NCBI RefSeq assembly: GCF_001428505.1
Contig: NZ_LMHU01000006.1
Location: 62,712-126,711 of the forward strand
DNA from: Terrabacter sp. Root181
Lineage (GTDB): Bacteria; Actinomycetota; Actinomycetes; Actinomycetales; Dermatophilaceae
DNA length: 64,000 nt
Direction of reading: 5' to 3'
Shown here: positions 1 through 9,480 of the stretch, one piece after another
Position numbering within the stretch: the first letter of the stretch is position 1
Layout: the number at the start of each line of letters is the position of its first letter
The notes under the pieces: generated by a model
The model's input: the letters and a program-made list of their open reading frames with translations, nothing else
Databases searched by the model: none
Told to the model about the DNA's origin: nothing
Position numbers and translations under genes: made by a program

Positions 1-2
1 CC

Positions 3-680
3 GGCACCCTGCCGCCGACCTACCCCCACCTCGTCGCCTTCCCGGTCCAGATGGTCGCCATGAGCGGCGACCGCTTCCCGCTCCCGCTGCTCGGTGCCGT
101 CCACGTCGAGAACCGCATCGACGTCGTCCGTTCCGTCGACGTCGACGAGCCGCTCGACGTCTCCGTGTGGGCTCAGGACCTCCGGCCGCACCGCCGCGGG
201 CGTCAGGTCGACCTCGTGTCCGAGGTGACGGTGCGTGGCGAGGCAGTGTGGCGCGGGGTGAGCACCTACCTCTCGCGCGGCGCCGAGCACCCCGAGGCCG
301 AGCCGTCCGAGCCGCCGTCCACGGACCCGCTCGCAGCCGTCACGGCGGGGCCGCTGTGGCGCCTCGGCGAAGGCACCGGACGCGCGTATGCCGCCGTGTC
401 GGGCGACTGGAACCCCATCCACGTCCACGCCCTCACGGCCAGGCCGTTCGGCTTCCCGAGCGCCATCGCCCACGGGATGTACTCCTACGCAAGGGTGCTC
501 GCCTCACTCGGGCCCAGACTGCCGGAGGCCGGGCTCACCAGCCACGTGTGGTTCCGCAAGCCGGTGCGCCTCCCGTCGTCCGTCCGCCTGCGCACGGCGT
601 TCGAGGCGTCACGCACGCTCTCGGTCCTCGAGGACGCGAAGGGCGAGATCGGGCACGCCGTCGTCGAGAACACCTGGTGA
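3..680 (+). CDS. MaoC-like hot-dog dehydratase, 5' partial
   Basis: The reading frame is already open at the window edge, so the N-terminus is missing. The visible part starts in a segment (YPHLVAFPVQMVAMS) typical of the first hot-dog half of MaoC/FAS-type acyl-CoA dehydratases. The second half carries the family signature GDWNPIHVH followed by AIAHGMYSYARVL, where the Asp and His of the hydratase pocket lie. Proteins of this kind hydrate or dehydrate enoyl-thioesters in the cytoplasm. The substrate cannot be told from sequence. An internal ATG at 51 is not the true start, because homologous sequence continues upstream of it. It ends before a bidirectional terminator shared with the convergent GNAT genes. 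Confidence 0.75.
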   Translation, partial: GTLPPTYPHLVAFPVQMVAMSGDRFPLPLLGAVHVENRIDVVRSVDVDEPLDVSVWAQDLRPHRRGRQVDLVSEVTVRGEAVWRGVSTYLSRGAEHPEAEPSEPPSTDPLAAVTAGPLWRLGEGTGRAYAAVSGDWNPIHVHALTARPFGFPSAIAHGMYSYARVLASLGPRLPEAGLTSHVWFRKPVRLPSSVRLRTAFEASRTLSVLEDAKGEIGHAVVENTW

Positions 681-723
681 CCCTCCCACCCGTCGACAGG
701 ACGTGAACGGCCGTCGGTCCGCG

Positions 724-763
724 GTCGAGAGGCCACTCCTCGTGACGAGGGGTGGCCCTCGAC
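724..763. terminator. Bidirectional terminator between convergent genes
   Basis: A stem of about 19 bp (left arm 724-743, right arm 745-763) with one bulged A, one wobble pair and an almost closed loop. It lies between a plus-strand and a minus-strand stop codon, so it can serve both. Confidence 0.65.
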
Positions 764-775
764 GGTCCGAGCAGG

Positions 776-1741
776 TCAGCGCTCCGGCAGGTCGAGCGGG
801 CGCGCCAGCCGGTGGACGCCGCTCCGCACGACGTAGCCGAGCTCCCGGTTGATCCGGCGGATCCCGTGGTTGTGCTCCTCGTTGCTCGTGCGGCTGGAGG
901 TGGCCCCGGCTGCGCGGGCGGCGAGGTGGGCCCGCTGCTTGACCAGGACCATCAGGCCGCGACCCCGGAAGGTCGGGTCCACACCGCTGTAGGCGATCGA
1001 AAGCGTCGCGTCGTCGACCCCGCCGAAGGTGATGGCGGCCGGCGTCCCGTCGACCCGGGCGACGACGCCGATCGGGGTCTCGCCCGTGGCGATGAGGCTG
1101 CGCAGCTTGGCCAGGTCGAACACCCACCCCTGCGCGGCCTCGGGGTTCGTCTGGCTCGCCAGCAGCATCCGCTCCACCGCGTCCGCGTCGTCGAAGACGA
1201 GGTCGGGCACCTCGTGCAACGTCACGCCTGGCGGCGGCTCCGGCTCGGGCAGGGCGGCGAGGTCGAGGACCGACTCGATCGAGTGCTCCGCGACCTCGAA
1301 CCCCCAGTGGTGCGCGACCGCGAGCGAGCGGGGGTCGTCGTCGAAGGTGCCGCCGACGAGGTGGGTCGTCCCCTCGGGGAGCTGCTCCAGCAGGCTCGCC
1401 CTCAACGCTCGCCCCACACCCCGCCCCTCGTGCTCCCGGGCGACGATGACCCGCAGGAACGACCGACCTGACGGTGCGAAGCGCGGGTGCGCCGTGAACC
1501 CCACTCCCAGCATGACCCCGTGCCGGTCGACCGCCTCGACGGCGACGAGCCCGTCGAAGAGCTCCGGCGAGGTGAACATCCATCCGACGTCGGTCCGGGT
1601 GACGTGCACCTGACGGGCACAGACGAGATCCAGGGCCTCCTCCTGTCGTCGGGCCGGAAGGGGAGCGGTGCGCAGCTCCGAGGGGTCGGGTGGCACCGCC
1701 GACCACCGGCCCTCGAACCCGACGACCTCTACGGGTTCCAT
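776..1741 (-). CDS. Tandem-domain GNAT acetyltransferase
   Basis: This 321-aa protein has two GNAT folds in series. The first acetyl-CoA loop reads [16 protein letters not shown] around residue 120 and the second [18 protein letters not shown] around residue 260. This two-domain layout is like mycothiol synthase MshD, but I see no specific reason to assign that activity. The substrate is unknown. The ATG at 1741 overlaps the stop of the upstream GNAT gene by one base (TGATG), so the two are probably translationally coupled. Function is inferred from motifs only. Confidence 0.72.
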   Translation of the reverse strand: MEPVEVVGFEGRWSAVPPDPSELRTAPLPARRQEEALDLVCARQVHVTRTDVGWMFTSPELFDGLVAVEAVDRHGVMLGVGFTAHPRFAPSGRSFLRVIVAREHEGRGVGRALRASLLEQLPEGTTHLVGGTFDDDPRSLAVAHHWGFEVAEHSIESVLDLAALPEPEPPPGVTLHEVPDLVFDDADAVERMLLASQTNPEAAQGWVFDLAKLRSLIATGETPIGVVARVDGTPAAITFGGVDDATLSIAYSGVDPTFRGRGLMVLVKQRAHLAARAAGATSSRTSNEEHNHGIRRINRELGYVVRSGVHRLARPLDLPER

Positions 1742-2637
1742 CACGACGGCTCCTTCCGCCAGACCCAGTTGCGCCTGTCGTAGACCTCGACGAAGCCCGA
1801 CCGCAGCATGTTGTGCAGCGACGGGTTGTGCGCCCCCTCGAGCTCCTGCCACGTCTCCGCGCTCATCCACGAGCACCCCGCGGCCCGTGCCGCGTCGATC
1901 CGCATCCGCATGAAGGCCGACTGGGCGCCGCGGCCGCGGGCCTCGGGCAGCGTCGCCGCCCCGCAGAACGCGGCCGCCGGCCCCGCGACGTGCAGGCTGG
2001 CCGAGGCGACGAGCTCGTCGCCGTCCCAGGCGCCGTACGCGGTGAACCCGGGACCATCCGCCCCCGCAGCGGCGAACATCGAGAGCAGGTGCGGCTCCGG
2101 CGGCATGCCGAAGCCGGCAGCGAAGACGCGGGCGTAGGCGTCGGCGTCCTCGGCCCCGACCGCGTCCACCCGGAGGTCGGTGCTCGACGTCGTCGACGGC
2201 GCGTCGGCCGGGCGCAGCAGCTTGGCCCAGACGGAACCCCCGACGATCCCGTGGTGGGCGCACACGTCGTCCCAGTCGTCCGGCAGCGCGGATGGAGCGA
2301 CCTGCAGGCACAGGGCCGGCGCCCCCGCCGAGGCGTAGAGGTCCACGAGGTGGGCGACGAGGTCCTCGCTGACGGGCTCGGTCACACCGAAACCGAGGGC
2401 CTTGTTCCAGTAGCCACCGGTCGGGTCGCCGGCCATGACGACGGCAACGCCGCCGGCGACGCGCTCCGACCGCATGCCCAGTGCGGCCTTCGCCTCGGTC
2501 GGCGCGCTGTCGTGGAGGGCGATCATGAACTCCGCCTCGGCCGTCTCCGCCAGGGCGACCGCTGCCGCGGGATCGAGCCCGAGCCTCTCCCACCCGGGGA
2601 CGGGCTGCAGGGACGGGCTGTCGGTCATCTGCTCCAC
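1741..2637 (-). CDS. GNAT-family acetyltransferase
   Basis: The protein is 298 aa if read from the GTG at 2637, which sits about 7 nt after a strong AGGGAGG ribosome site. An ATG three codons later (2628) is the alternative. The C-terminal half holds a GNAT acetyl-CoA loop ([18 protein letters not shown], about residue 235). The N-terminal half looks like a degenerate second GNAT domain. It is the first gene of a two-gene unit with the tandem-domain GNAT downstream and is divergent from thrS. Substrate unknown. Confidence 0.7.
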   Translation of the reverse strand: MEQMTDSPSLQPVPGWERLGLDPAAAVALAETAEAEFMIALHDSAPTEAKAALGMRSERVAGGVAVVMAGDPTGGYWNKALGFGVTEPVSEDLVAHLVDLYASAGAPALCLQVAPSALPDDWDDVCAHHGIVGGSVWAKLLRPADAPSTTSSTDLRVDAVGAEDADAYARVFAAGFGMPPEPHLLSMFAAAGADGPGFTAYGAWDGDELVASASLHVAGPAAAFCGAATLPEARGRGAQSAFMRMRIDAARAAGCSWMSAETWQELEGAHNPSLHNMLRSGFVEVYDRRNWVWRKEPS

Positions 2638-2865
2638 GGGCGTGCCTCCCTCTGTCGGGGCGCGCTCCGAGCGGGCCGCCCGGGTCACCAGTATCCGCCC
2701 GGCGGGGCTTCTGCGGGGCACTTCGCACCGGCTCGGAGGACCCATGACCAAACCGTGTCGCCCGCCTCGCCGGCGCCTCGATACCCTTGCACGAGCCGCC
2801 CGCAGCGGCGCCACCCACGACCCGTCGCCCGCCGGCGGGTCCCTGTCGAACGAGGAGCACCAACC

Positions 2866-4851
2866 GTGTCTGCACAGATCACCGTCACCGTCGCCGGAAG
2901 CGAGCGATCGGTTGCGGAGCAGACGACGGCGGGTGAGCTCTTCGAGGGTGACCGCGCCGTCGTCGTCGCGCGCGTCAACGGTCAGCTGCGCGACCTCTTC
3001 CACGTCCTCGCCGAGGGCGACGTCGTCGAGCCCGTGACCGTCGACAGCGAGGACGGGCTCGCCGTCCTGCGTCACTCGACGGCCCACGTGCTCGCCCAGG
3101 CCGTGCAGCAGCTGCACGCCGACGCCAAGCTCGGCATCGGCCCGCCGATCCGCGACGGCTTCTACTACGACTTCGACGTCGAGACGCCCTTCCACCCCGA
3201 TGACCTCAAGGCCCTCGAGAAGGCCATGCAGAAGATCATCAACGAGGGCCAGACCTTCTCACGCCGCGTCGTCACCGACGCCGAGGCCCTCGAGGAGCTC
3301 GCCCACGAGCCCTACAAGTGCGAGCTCGTCGGGCTCAAGGGCGGCAGCGCCGAGGAGGCGGCCGAGGGCGCAGGCGTCGAGGTCGGGGCCGGTGAGCTGA
3401 CGATCTACGACAACATCCGCCGCGACGGCACCCGCGCCTGGGGAGACCTGTGCCGCGGTCCGCACATCCCGAGCACCAAGCTCATCGGCAACGCGTTCAA
3501 GCTGATGCGCTCGGCCGCGGCCTACTGGCGCGGGTCGGAGAAGAACCCGCAGCTGCAGCGCGTCTACGGCACCGCGTGGCCGACCAAGGACGACCTCAAG
3601 GCGTACCTCGACCGGCTGGCCGAGGCGGAGCGCCGCGACCACCGCCGCATCGGGGCGGAGATGGACCTCTTCAGCTTCCCCGACGAGCTCGGTTCGGGTC
3701 TCGTCGTCTTCCATCCCAAAGGCGGCGTCATCAAGCGGGAGATGGAGGACTACGTCCGCCGTCGGCACATCGAGGAGGGCTTCTCCTACGTCGGCACGCC
3801 GCACATCAGCAAGGAGGGCCTCTTCCACACCTCTGGCCACCTGCCGTACTACGCCGACACGATGTTCCCGCCCATGGAGCTCGAGGGCGTCAAGTACCAG
3901 CTCAAGGCGATGAGCTGCCCCATGCACAACCTCATCTACCAGTCGCGTGGCCGCTCCTACCGCGAGCTGCCCCTGCGCCTCTTCGAGTTCGGCGGCGTCT
4001 ACCGCTACGAGAAGTCCGGCGTCGTGCACGGCCTGACCCGTGTGCGTGGCATGACGCAGGACGACTCGCACAGCTACGTCACCAAGGAGCAGGCCCCGGG
4101 CGAGATCAAGCACCTGCTCGACTTCTGCCTCGGGCTCTTCCGCGACTTCGGCCTCGACGACTTCTACCTCGAGCTGTCGACCCGCGAGACCGAGGGCGAG
4201 AAGGCGGACAAGTTCATCGGTACGAACGCCCAGTGGGAGGAGGCCACCGCGGTCCTCGAGCAGGTGGCCACGGAGTCGGGTCTCGACCTCGTGCCCGACC
4301 CGGGTGGTGCCGCGTTCTACGGGCCGAAGATCTCGGTCCAGGCCCGAGACGCCATCGGCCGCACCTGGCAGATGTCGACGATCCAGTACGACTTCAGCCA
4401 GCCCGAGCGCTTCGGCCTCGAGTACCAGGCGGCCGACGGCTCGCGCCAGCAGCCGGTCATGATCCACTCGGCGAAGTTCGGGTCGATCGAGCGCTTCCTG
4501 GGCGTCCTCGTCGAGCACTACGCCGGCGCGTTCCCGGTGTGGCTCGCCCCCATCCAGGCGCTCGGCGTGCCCGTCGCGGAGGACTACGCCGACTATCTCG
4601 GTGAGGTGCTGGACCGCCTCAAGCGCAAGGGAGTCCGCGTCGAGCTCGACGCGAGCGACGACCGCTTCCCGAAGAAGATCCGCAACGCGAGCAAGTCGAA
4701 GGTGCCGTTCACGCTCATCGCGGGCGAGGAGGACCGGGCCGCCGGCGCCGTCTCCTTCCGCTACCGCGACGGGTCGCAGAAGAACGGCGTGCCCGTCGAC
4801 GACGCCATCGCCGAGATCCTCGCCGCGATCGAGAGCCGCGCGCAGGTCTGA
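2866..4851 (+). CDS. thrS: Threonyl-tRNA synthetase
   Basis: Class II synthetase that charges tRNA-Thr in the cytoplasm. It has 661 aa, normal for the family. Order: TGS domain (1-62), second additional (editing-type) domain with HSTAHVLAQ near residue 75, catalytic core, then anticodon-binding domain from about residue 555. The expected zinc ligands are visible: Cys in MSCPMHN (about 350), His in MTQDDSH (about 400) and His in [13 protein letters not shown] (about 532). Motif 2 is [13 protein letters not shown]. The GTG start at 2866 follows GAGGAG with good spacing. I looked for a T-box leader in the 228 nt upstream and saw no recognisable element. Two hairpins follow the stop. Confidence 0.97.
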   Translation: MSAQITVTVAGSERSVAEQTTAGELFEGDRAVVVARVNGQLRDLFHVLAEGDVVEPVTVDSEDGLAVLRHSTAHVLAQAVQQLHADAKLGIGPPIRDGFYYDFDVETPFHPDDLKALEKAMQKIINEGQTFSRRVVTDAEALEELAHEPYKCELVGLKGGSAEEAAEGAGVEVGAGELTIYDNIRRDGTRAWGDLCRGPHIPSTKLIGNAFKLMRSAAAYWRGSEKNPQLQRVYGTAWPTKDDLKAYLDRLAEAERRDHRRIGAEMDLFSFPDELGSGLVVFHPKGGVIKREMEDYVRRRHIEEGFSYVGTPHISKEGLFHTSGHLPYYADTMFPPMELEGVKYQLKAMSCPMHNLIYQSRGRSYRELPLRLFEFGGVYRYEKSGVVHGLTRVRGMTQDDSHSYVTKEQAPGEIKHLLDFCLGLFRDFGLDDFYLELSTRETEGEKADKFIGTNAQWEEATAVLEQVATESGLDLVPDPGGAAFYGPKISVQARDAIGRTWQMSTIQYDFSQPERFGLEYQAADGSRQQPVMIHSAKFGSIERFLGVLVEHYAGAFPVWLAPIQALGVPVAEDYADYLGEVLDRLKRKGVRVELDASDDRFPKKIRNASKSKVPFTLIAGEEDRAAGAVSFRYRDGSQKNGVPVDDAIAEILAAIESRAQV

Positions 4852-4870
4852 GCCCGCCACCGTGCGGCGT

Positions 4871-4918
4871 ATGCCGCCGGGCCGGGTCACCCTCCCCGGT
4901 GATCCCGCTCGGCGGCAT
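4871..4918 (+). terminator. thrS terminator hairpin 1
   Basis: Arms 4871-4891 and 4898-4918 form about 20 pairs, with two G-U wobbles and one C-C mismatch, closing a 6-nt loop. The GTATGCCG octamer at 4869-4876 begins the left arm. There is no U-tract, as is common in high-GC actinobacteria. Confidence 0.7.
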
Positions 4919-4926
4919 TCGTCCGT

Positions 4927-4959
4927 TCCTGTCCGATGTCGCACGTCCATCGGACAGGA
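4927..4959 (+). terminator. Second hairpin downstream of thrS
   Basis: Perfect 12-bp inverted repeat (TCCTGTCCGATG, 4927-4938; CATCGGACAGGA, 4948-4959) with a 9-nt loop. It lies only 8 nt beyond the first hairpin and 79 nt before the mannosidase start. It could be a backup terminator, or an operator for the next gene. Confidence 0.55.
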
Positions 4960-5037
4960 CACCGGTCACCGGTTGACCGTCGCGCCGGTCGTCACGAGTC
5001 TCGGGCAGGACATCGTCGTCGCCCGTGAAGGAACCCC

Positions 5038-8000
5038 ATGCGCACCGTGCTCCGCTCGCTCGGCACCGCCGTCCTCGCCGCCGCCGTCCTCGGCCCCCTC
5101 CTGCCCTCCGGGGCACCACCCGCCCAGGCGGCCGCTCCGCCCGAGAGACTCGTCGACGCGGTCAACCCGTTCATCGGCACCCAGGACAACGGCAACACCT
5201 TCCCGGGTGCCAGCGCCCCGTTCGGCATGGTCCAGGTGAGTCCGGACACCGGGGGAGAGGGCGGCTACGACCACTCCCAGACCGCCATCTACGGCTTCAG
5301 CCAGACCCACCTCTCGGGCGTGGGGTGCCCCGTCGTCGGCGAGCTGCCGGTGATGCCGACGACGGGCGCCGTGACGACCGTCGACCCGAGCCGCTACCGG
5401 TCCACCTACAGCCACTCCGACGAGGAGGCCGAACCCGGCTACTACCGCGTCGGGCTGCCGACGCACGGCGTGCAGGCCGAGGTGACGGCCACCGACCGCA
5501 CTGGCTGGCAGCGCTACACCTTCCCGGCGGACAAGCAGGCCAACGTCCTGCTCAACACGGGCAAGGCCAACATGCGGGTCTTCGACTCCGAGGTGCACGT
5601 CGTCGGCGACCGGGTCGTGGAGGGCCGCATCCACGACGGCAACTTCTGCGCCGGCAAGGACGAGCACACGGTCTGGTTCCGGGCCGAGTTCGACCGGCCC
5701 TTCAGCTCGTTCGGCACGTGGAGCGGGTCGACGCTGACGTCGGGAGCCCGGGACGCCTCGACGAAAGACGGCGGCAACGGCGCCGCGGTCACCTTCCCGA
5801 CCGGCACGACGTCCGTGACGATGAAGGTCGCGCTCAGCTACACCGGCCCGGACGGTGCCCGCGCCAACCTGACGAGCGAGTCCGGTGACTCGTTCGACTT
5901 CGACGCCACCCGCGCCGGTCTCGCGCAGCGATGGGAGTCCGAGCTCGGCAAGGCGCGGATCACCGGTGGCGCGCCGGAGCGGCGGACGGCGTACTACACC
6001 GCGCTCTACCACTCGCTCATGCACCCGAACCTCGCGTCGGACGTCGACGGTCGCTACCACGGCTGGGACGGGGCCGACCACGTCGCGCAGGGCTACACGC
6101 CCCGCCAGAACTTCTCGCTGTGGGACACCTACCGTCCGCAGAACCAGCTCCTCGAGATCCTCGCCCCCGACGTCGCGCGCGACTCGTACCTCTCCGTGCT
6201 CGCGATCGGGCGCGAGGGCGGGTGGCTGCCGCGCTGGGCCCTCGTCAACAGCGAGACCAACATCATGACCGGTGACCCCGTGACTCCCTTCCTCGTCGAG
6301 GGCTGGAGCAAGGGCTTCCTCGCAGGACACGAGGCGGAGGCGTACGCCCTGCTCAAGCAGAACGCGACCGAGCGGCCGCCGGCCGACAGCCAGTACAACG
6401 GCCGCTCCGGTCAGCACTGGTACGAGAAGCTCGGCTACATCCCGTTCGGCCTCGACGTCGGCACCGACTGCGTCTCCCACGGCGGCGACAACGACTGCGC
6501 CCACCCGGCCTCCGCGACGATGGAGTACGCCGCCGCGGACGCGTCCCTCGCCCTCATGGCCAAGGGGCTGGGCCACACGTCCGACGCGGCCATGCTGACC
6601 GAGCGCAGCGGCTGGTACCGCAACCTTTGGGACGCCGGCACCCAGACGTTCCGTCCGCGCCTGGCCGACGGCACCTGGCTCGACCCGTACGACCCGGTCG
6701 AGGCGTCGCACGCCTTCCACGAGGGCGGGTCCTACCAGTACCAGTGGCTCGTCCCGCAGGATCCGGCCGGCCTCACGCACCTCATGGGTGGCCGGGCGGC
6801 GACCGAGAAGCGCCTCGACGACTTCTTCGCCTACCCGAAGCTGCTCGCCGACCCGGCCGGCACCGCGCGGACCGACTGGATCGAGGCGACGTACGCCTAC
6901 TACAGCAAGCCCACCTACAACCCGAACAACGAGCCCGACCTCCTCGCGCCGTACGTCTACGCGTGGGTCCAGCAGCCGGCGAAGATCGCGACCGTGGCCC
7001 GCGCCGCCTTCACCCTCTTCACCGCCGGACCGGACGGTATGACCGGCAACGACGACCTCGGCACGATGTCGGCGTGGTACGTCTTCTCGTCGTGGGGGCT
7101 CTACCCGACCATGAGCGGCTCGAACGTCTTCGTCGTCAACTCACCGCAGTTCGAGCGCGTCGACATCGACGTGGCGACGCCGACGTCGGTGCAGACCGGC
7201 CAGGGCGGGTCGCTGACGATCACCGCCCCCGGCGTCACCGACGAGCGGCGCTACGTCCAGACGCTGACCGTCGACGGAACCCGCACCACGAAGAGCTGGG
7301 TCGGTTGGGACGCCCTGCGCCGGGGCGGGTCGGTCGCCCACACGGTGGGGACGACGCCGAGCCGGTGGGGCACGACGCCCGCCGACGTGCCGCCGTCCGC
7401 CGTGCAGGCCGGCCGGGACCCGAGGCTGTCGCTCTCGATGGCCGCGCGACCGAGCCCCGTGGTCGTCCCGACCGGCGCGCGTGAGGCACGCCTGGCCGTC
7501 GACCTCGTGGGTCAGGCGCCGATGAGCCTGCCGGTCGACGTGTCCGTCACGACTCCCTCCGGGTGGTCGGCCGTCGTGGGCTCGGGTGACGACGGTGCCG
7601 CGGTGCTCCACAGCAACGGGGTCCCCGCGAGCACCACGGTGCCCGTGACCCTCCGGCTTCCCGCCGGCCTCGGGGTCGGCGACCACGAGGTGGTCGTGAC
7701 CGCCACGGCGCCCGGTCTCGAGCCCGTGACGCGGACCGTGCCCGTCCAGGTGCGCGAGGCCCTCGACTGCGTCGGCGACGCACCCGGCTGCGCGCTCGAC
7801 CTGGGGCCTGCCCGCAACCACGACGGCACCGCGACCGTCGCCGCGCCCAGCGAGGGCAACTTCGACGGCAGCGGCTGGAGCTACGACGCCGCACTGCTCC
7901 CGGTGCCGGGCCCGTGGGTGCATGACGGCATCACGTATGCCGCGCCGGTCACCTCGGGCACGACGCCCAACTTCGTCGAGGGGCGGGGCCAGACATTGCT

Positions 8001-8325
8001 CGTGCAGTCCGGGAGCCGGACCGCGATCCACCTCGTCGGCTCGACGCACAACGGGGACGTCACGACGGCCGTGCGCCTGACCTACACGGACGGCAGCGTC
8101 CAGTCCGTCCCGGTCGCCCTGACCGACTGGGCCGCCGGCAGCGGGCACAACGGCAACACCGTGGCGATCGCCATGGACCACCGGATCAAGGGTGGCTCCG
8201 GCGTCGACGGACCTCCTGTCCAGATCTTCGGCACCACCGTCGCCGTCGACCCGGCACGGCAGCTCCAGGCGGTCACTCTGCCCGCCGACGACCGCTTCGA
8301 GGTGTACGCCCTCACCCTCCGCTGA
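5038..8325 (+). CDS. Secreted GH92 alpha-mannosidase
   Basis: 1095 aa with a classic signal peptide (MRTVLRSLGTAVLAAAVLG, cleavage near AQAAAP), so it acts outside the membrane. GH92 enzymes are Ca2+-dependent exo-alpha-mannosidases, mostly alpha-1,2. Family motifs: NPFIGT with GASAPFGMVQVSPD (residues 43-65), IYGFSQTHLSGVG (about 84-96), WDTYRPQNQLLEIL (about 361) and GNDDLGTMSAWYVFSSWG (about 670), the last holding catalytic-region acidic residues. After about residue 800 a beta-rich C-terminal part resembles the NEW3/carbohydrate-binding extensions of actinobacterial glycosidases. The start has a GAAGGA site. It interrupts the thrS-HIT adjacency I recall from mycobacteria, suggesting insertion. 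Target could be yeast mannan, N-glycans or the cell's own PIM/LAM. Confidence 0.9.
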   Translation: MRTVLRSLGTAVLAAAVLGPLLPSGAPPAQAAAPPERLVDAVNPFIGTQDNGNTFPGASAPFGMVQVSPDTGGEGGYDHSQTAIYGFSQTHLSGVGCPVVGELPVMPTTGAVTTVDPSRYRSTYSHSDEEAEPGYYRVGLPTHGVQAEVTATDRTGWQRYTFPADKQANVLLNTGKANMRVFDSEVHVVGDRVVEGRIHDGNFCAGKDEHTVWFRAEFDRPFSSFGTWSGSTLTSGARDASTKDGGNGAAVTFPTGTTSVTMKVALSYTGPDGARANLTSESGDSFDFDATRAGLAQRWESELGKARITGGAPERRTAYYTALYHSLMHPNLASDVDGRYHGWDGADHVAQGYTPRQNFSLWDTYRPQNQLLEILAPDVARDSYLSVLAIGREGGWLPRWALVNSETNIMTGDPVTPFLVEGWSKGFLAGHEAEAYALLKQNATERPPADSQYNGRSGQHWYEKLGYIPFGLDVGTDCVSHGGDNDCAHPASATMEYAAADASLALMAKGLGHTSDAAMLTERSGWYRNLWDAGTQTFRPRLADGTWLDPYDPVEASHAFHEGGSYQYQWLVPQDPAGLTHLMGGRAATEKRLDDFFAYPKLLADPAGTARTDWIEATYAYYSKPTYNPNNEPDLLAPYVYAWVQQPAKIATVARAAFTLFTAGPDGMTGNDDLGTMSAWYVFSSWGLYPTMSGSNVFVVNSPQFERVDIDVATPTSVQTGQGGSLTITAPGVTDERRYVQTLTVDGTRTTKSWVGWDALRRGGSVAHTVGTTPSRWGTTPADVPPSAVQAGRDPRLSLSMAARPSPVVVPTGAREARLAVDLVGQAPMSLPVDVSVTTPSGWSAVVGSGDDGAAVLHSNGVPASTTVPVTLRLPAGLGVGDHEVVVTATAPGLEPVTRTVPVQVREALDCVGDAPGCALDLGPARNHDGTATVAAPSEGNFDGSGWSYDAALLPVPGPWVHDGITYAAPVTSGTTPNFVEGRGQTLLVQSGSRTAIHLVGSTHNGDVTTAVRLTYTDGSVQSVPVALTDWAAGSGHNGNTVAIAMDHRIKGGSGVDGPPVQIFGTTVAVDPARQLQAVTLPADDRFEVYALTLR

Positions 8326-8375
8326 GGGGCCCCGCCGGCCCCGGCAGTGGCTGACGGGGGGTCGACGAGCCCGAT

Positions 8376-8406
8376 GGTGCGGCGTGTCCGGGCGACACGC
8401 CGCACC
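8376..8406 (+). terminator. Terminator of the GH92 gene
   Basis: Perfect 13-bp stem (GGTGCGGCGTGTC / GACACGCCGCACC) with a 5-nt loop, 50 nt after the stop codon. Confidence 0.75.
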
Positions 8407-8441
8407 GCCCGGGACACCGTGAAGAAAGTGCCGACAAGGGC

Positions 8442-8470
8442 TTGCGCGCCGGCGTCGGCGGAGTTACAAA
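8442..8470 (+). promoter_or_regulatory. Sigma70-type promoter in a gene-free stretch
   Basis: TTGCGC at 8442-8447 and TACAAA at 8465-8470, separated by 17 nt. No start codon with a ribosome site follows. The downstream 90 nt are strongly structured and end at a terminator, so it probably drives a small RNA. Confidence 0.55.
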
Positions 8471-8476
8471 TGAGGG

Positions 8477-8561
8477 ACCGAACCGCTTCGGCGGATCGGT
8501 TTCCGAATCGCTTCGGCGAGGACGAACCGAAGGCCCGGGAACTCATACTTCCCGGGCCTTC
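8477..8561 (+). ncRNA. Candidate small structured RNA
   Basis: Predicted transcript of about 85 nt between the promoter at 8442-8470 and a 13-bp perfect terminator (8529-8541 / 8549-8561, GAAGGCCCGGGAA stem, 7-nt loop). The body holds two hairpins with UUCG tetraloops closed by C-G: CCGC-TTCG-GCGG at 8483-8494 and TCGC-TTCG-GCGA at 8508-8519. I see no match to SRP RNA, 6C RNA, tmRNA, RNase P or a tRNA. No ORF of note runs through it. Exact ends, expression and function are inferred. Confidence 0.4.
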
Positions 8562-8623
8562 ACCCTCCTTCGCGCCCGTGCGCCAGACGATCCCGTCGAC
8601 GCCGCGCGCGTCCGAGGATCCCG

Positions 8624-8724
8624 GCCCTGCGGCTCTCACACCCGCAGGGCTGTTCCACGTCCGGGACCCGGCCCGGGGGGTCCGGGGACGACGAAGGCCC
8701 TGCGGTCTCACACACCGCAGGGCC
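8624..8724. repeat. Two near-identical hairpins, tandem
   Basis: Hairpin A at 8624-8650 (GCCCTGCGG / CCGCAGGGC, loop 9 nt) and hairpin B at 8696-8724 (GGCCCTGCGG / CCGCAGGGCC, loop 9 nt) share stem and nearly the same loop (CTCTCACAC versus TCTCACACA). They are 72 nt apart. Either could terminate transcription from either side. Apart from the features listed separately, I see nothing else in 8326-8819. Confidence 0.6.
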
Positions 8725-8805
8725 GACTCCATTGAACCCAAGGTCGGGTGCCGGAGGGAAATCGACACGCGGTCGGGCCGCCCTCGCTCGTGGCTGACGG
8801 CGTCC

Positions 8806-8811
8806 TAGGAT
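8806..8811 (+). promoter_or_regulatory. -10 box for a leaderless HIT mRNA
   Basis: TAGGAT ends 8 nt before the ATG at 8820 and no ribosome site lies between, so transcription probably begins at or next to the start codon. Confidence 0.5.
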
Positions 8812-8819
8812 CAGTCACC

Positions 8820-9401
8820 ATGACGACGCAGGGGAGTGGCCCCACGCCGGCGGGTGGCAGCCCCGCCCCCGAGCCGGCGACCGACTTCGCCCGCGTCGAG
8901 GACGGCTTCGAGCGGCTCTGGACCCCGCACCGGATGGCCTACATCCTCGGCGACAAGGCCACCGAGGAGGCCGGGCACGGCTGCCCCTTCTGCAGCGCCC
9001 CGGGCAAGAGCGACGAGGAGGGCCTCATGGTCCACCGCGGCGAGCACTGCTATGTCGTGATGAACCTGTTCCCCTACAACCCGGGACACGTCCTCGTCTG
9101 TCCCTACCGCCACGTCTCCCTCTACATCGACCTCACAGACGAGGAGACGGCCGAGTTCACGGCCCTGACGAAGCAGGCCGTGACGGCGCTGCAGTCGGCG
9201 TCCGAGCCGCACGGCTTCAACCTCGGGATGAACCAGGGTGCCGTCGCCGGGGCCGGTGTCGCGGCCCACCTGCACCAGCACGTCGTGCCGCGCTGGAGCG
9301 GCGACTCGAACTTCCTGCCGATCATCGGGCAGACGAAGGCGCTGCCGGTCCTCCTCGAGGACACGCGCACGCGGCTCGTGGCCGCGTGGTCGGCCGACTG
9401 A
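8820..9401 (+). CDS. HIT-family nucleotide hydrolase/phosphorylase
   Basis: 193 aa with the histidine triad HLHQHV near residue 150 (AAHLHQHVVPRW), the catalytic signature of HIT nucleotide hydrolases and transferases. An early CPFC pair (about residue 58) may bind a metal. The gene position matches, from memory, the mycobacterial HIT protein (Rv2613c) with Ap4A phosphorylase activity, so breakdown of dinucleoside polyphosphates is the likely role. That assignment rests on position and family, not on a diagnostic residue. It heads the PIM gene run, 94 nt ahead of the phosphatidyltransferase. Start chosen at ATG 8820 because a -10 box lies just upstream. Confidence 0.85.
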   Translation: MTTQGSGPTPAGGSPAPEPATDFARVEDGFERLWTPHRMAYILGDKATEEAGHGCPFCSAPGKSDEEGLMVHRGEHCYVVMNLFPYNPGHVLVCPYRHVSLYIDLTDEETAEFTALTKQAVTALQSASEPHGFNLGMNQGAVAGAGVAAHLHQHVVPRWSGDSNFLPIIGQTKALPVLLEDTRTRLVAAWSAD

Positions 9402-9480
9402 CGGGCCACCCCACCTCCTCGTGCAGGTCACGGACGCGCCACGGTGCGTGCGCCGGCGCCGAGCACGCCCGACCGGTCAG

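Noticed and set aside
2638-2865. T-box or other riboswitch upstream of thrS
   Set aside because: I found no T-box sequence or specifier stem. The gap shows only a ribosome site near the start.
8442-8561. SRP RNA, 6C RNA or tmRNA at the candidate sRNA
   Set aside because: The diagnostic loops and C-rich motifs of these families are not there.
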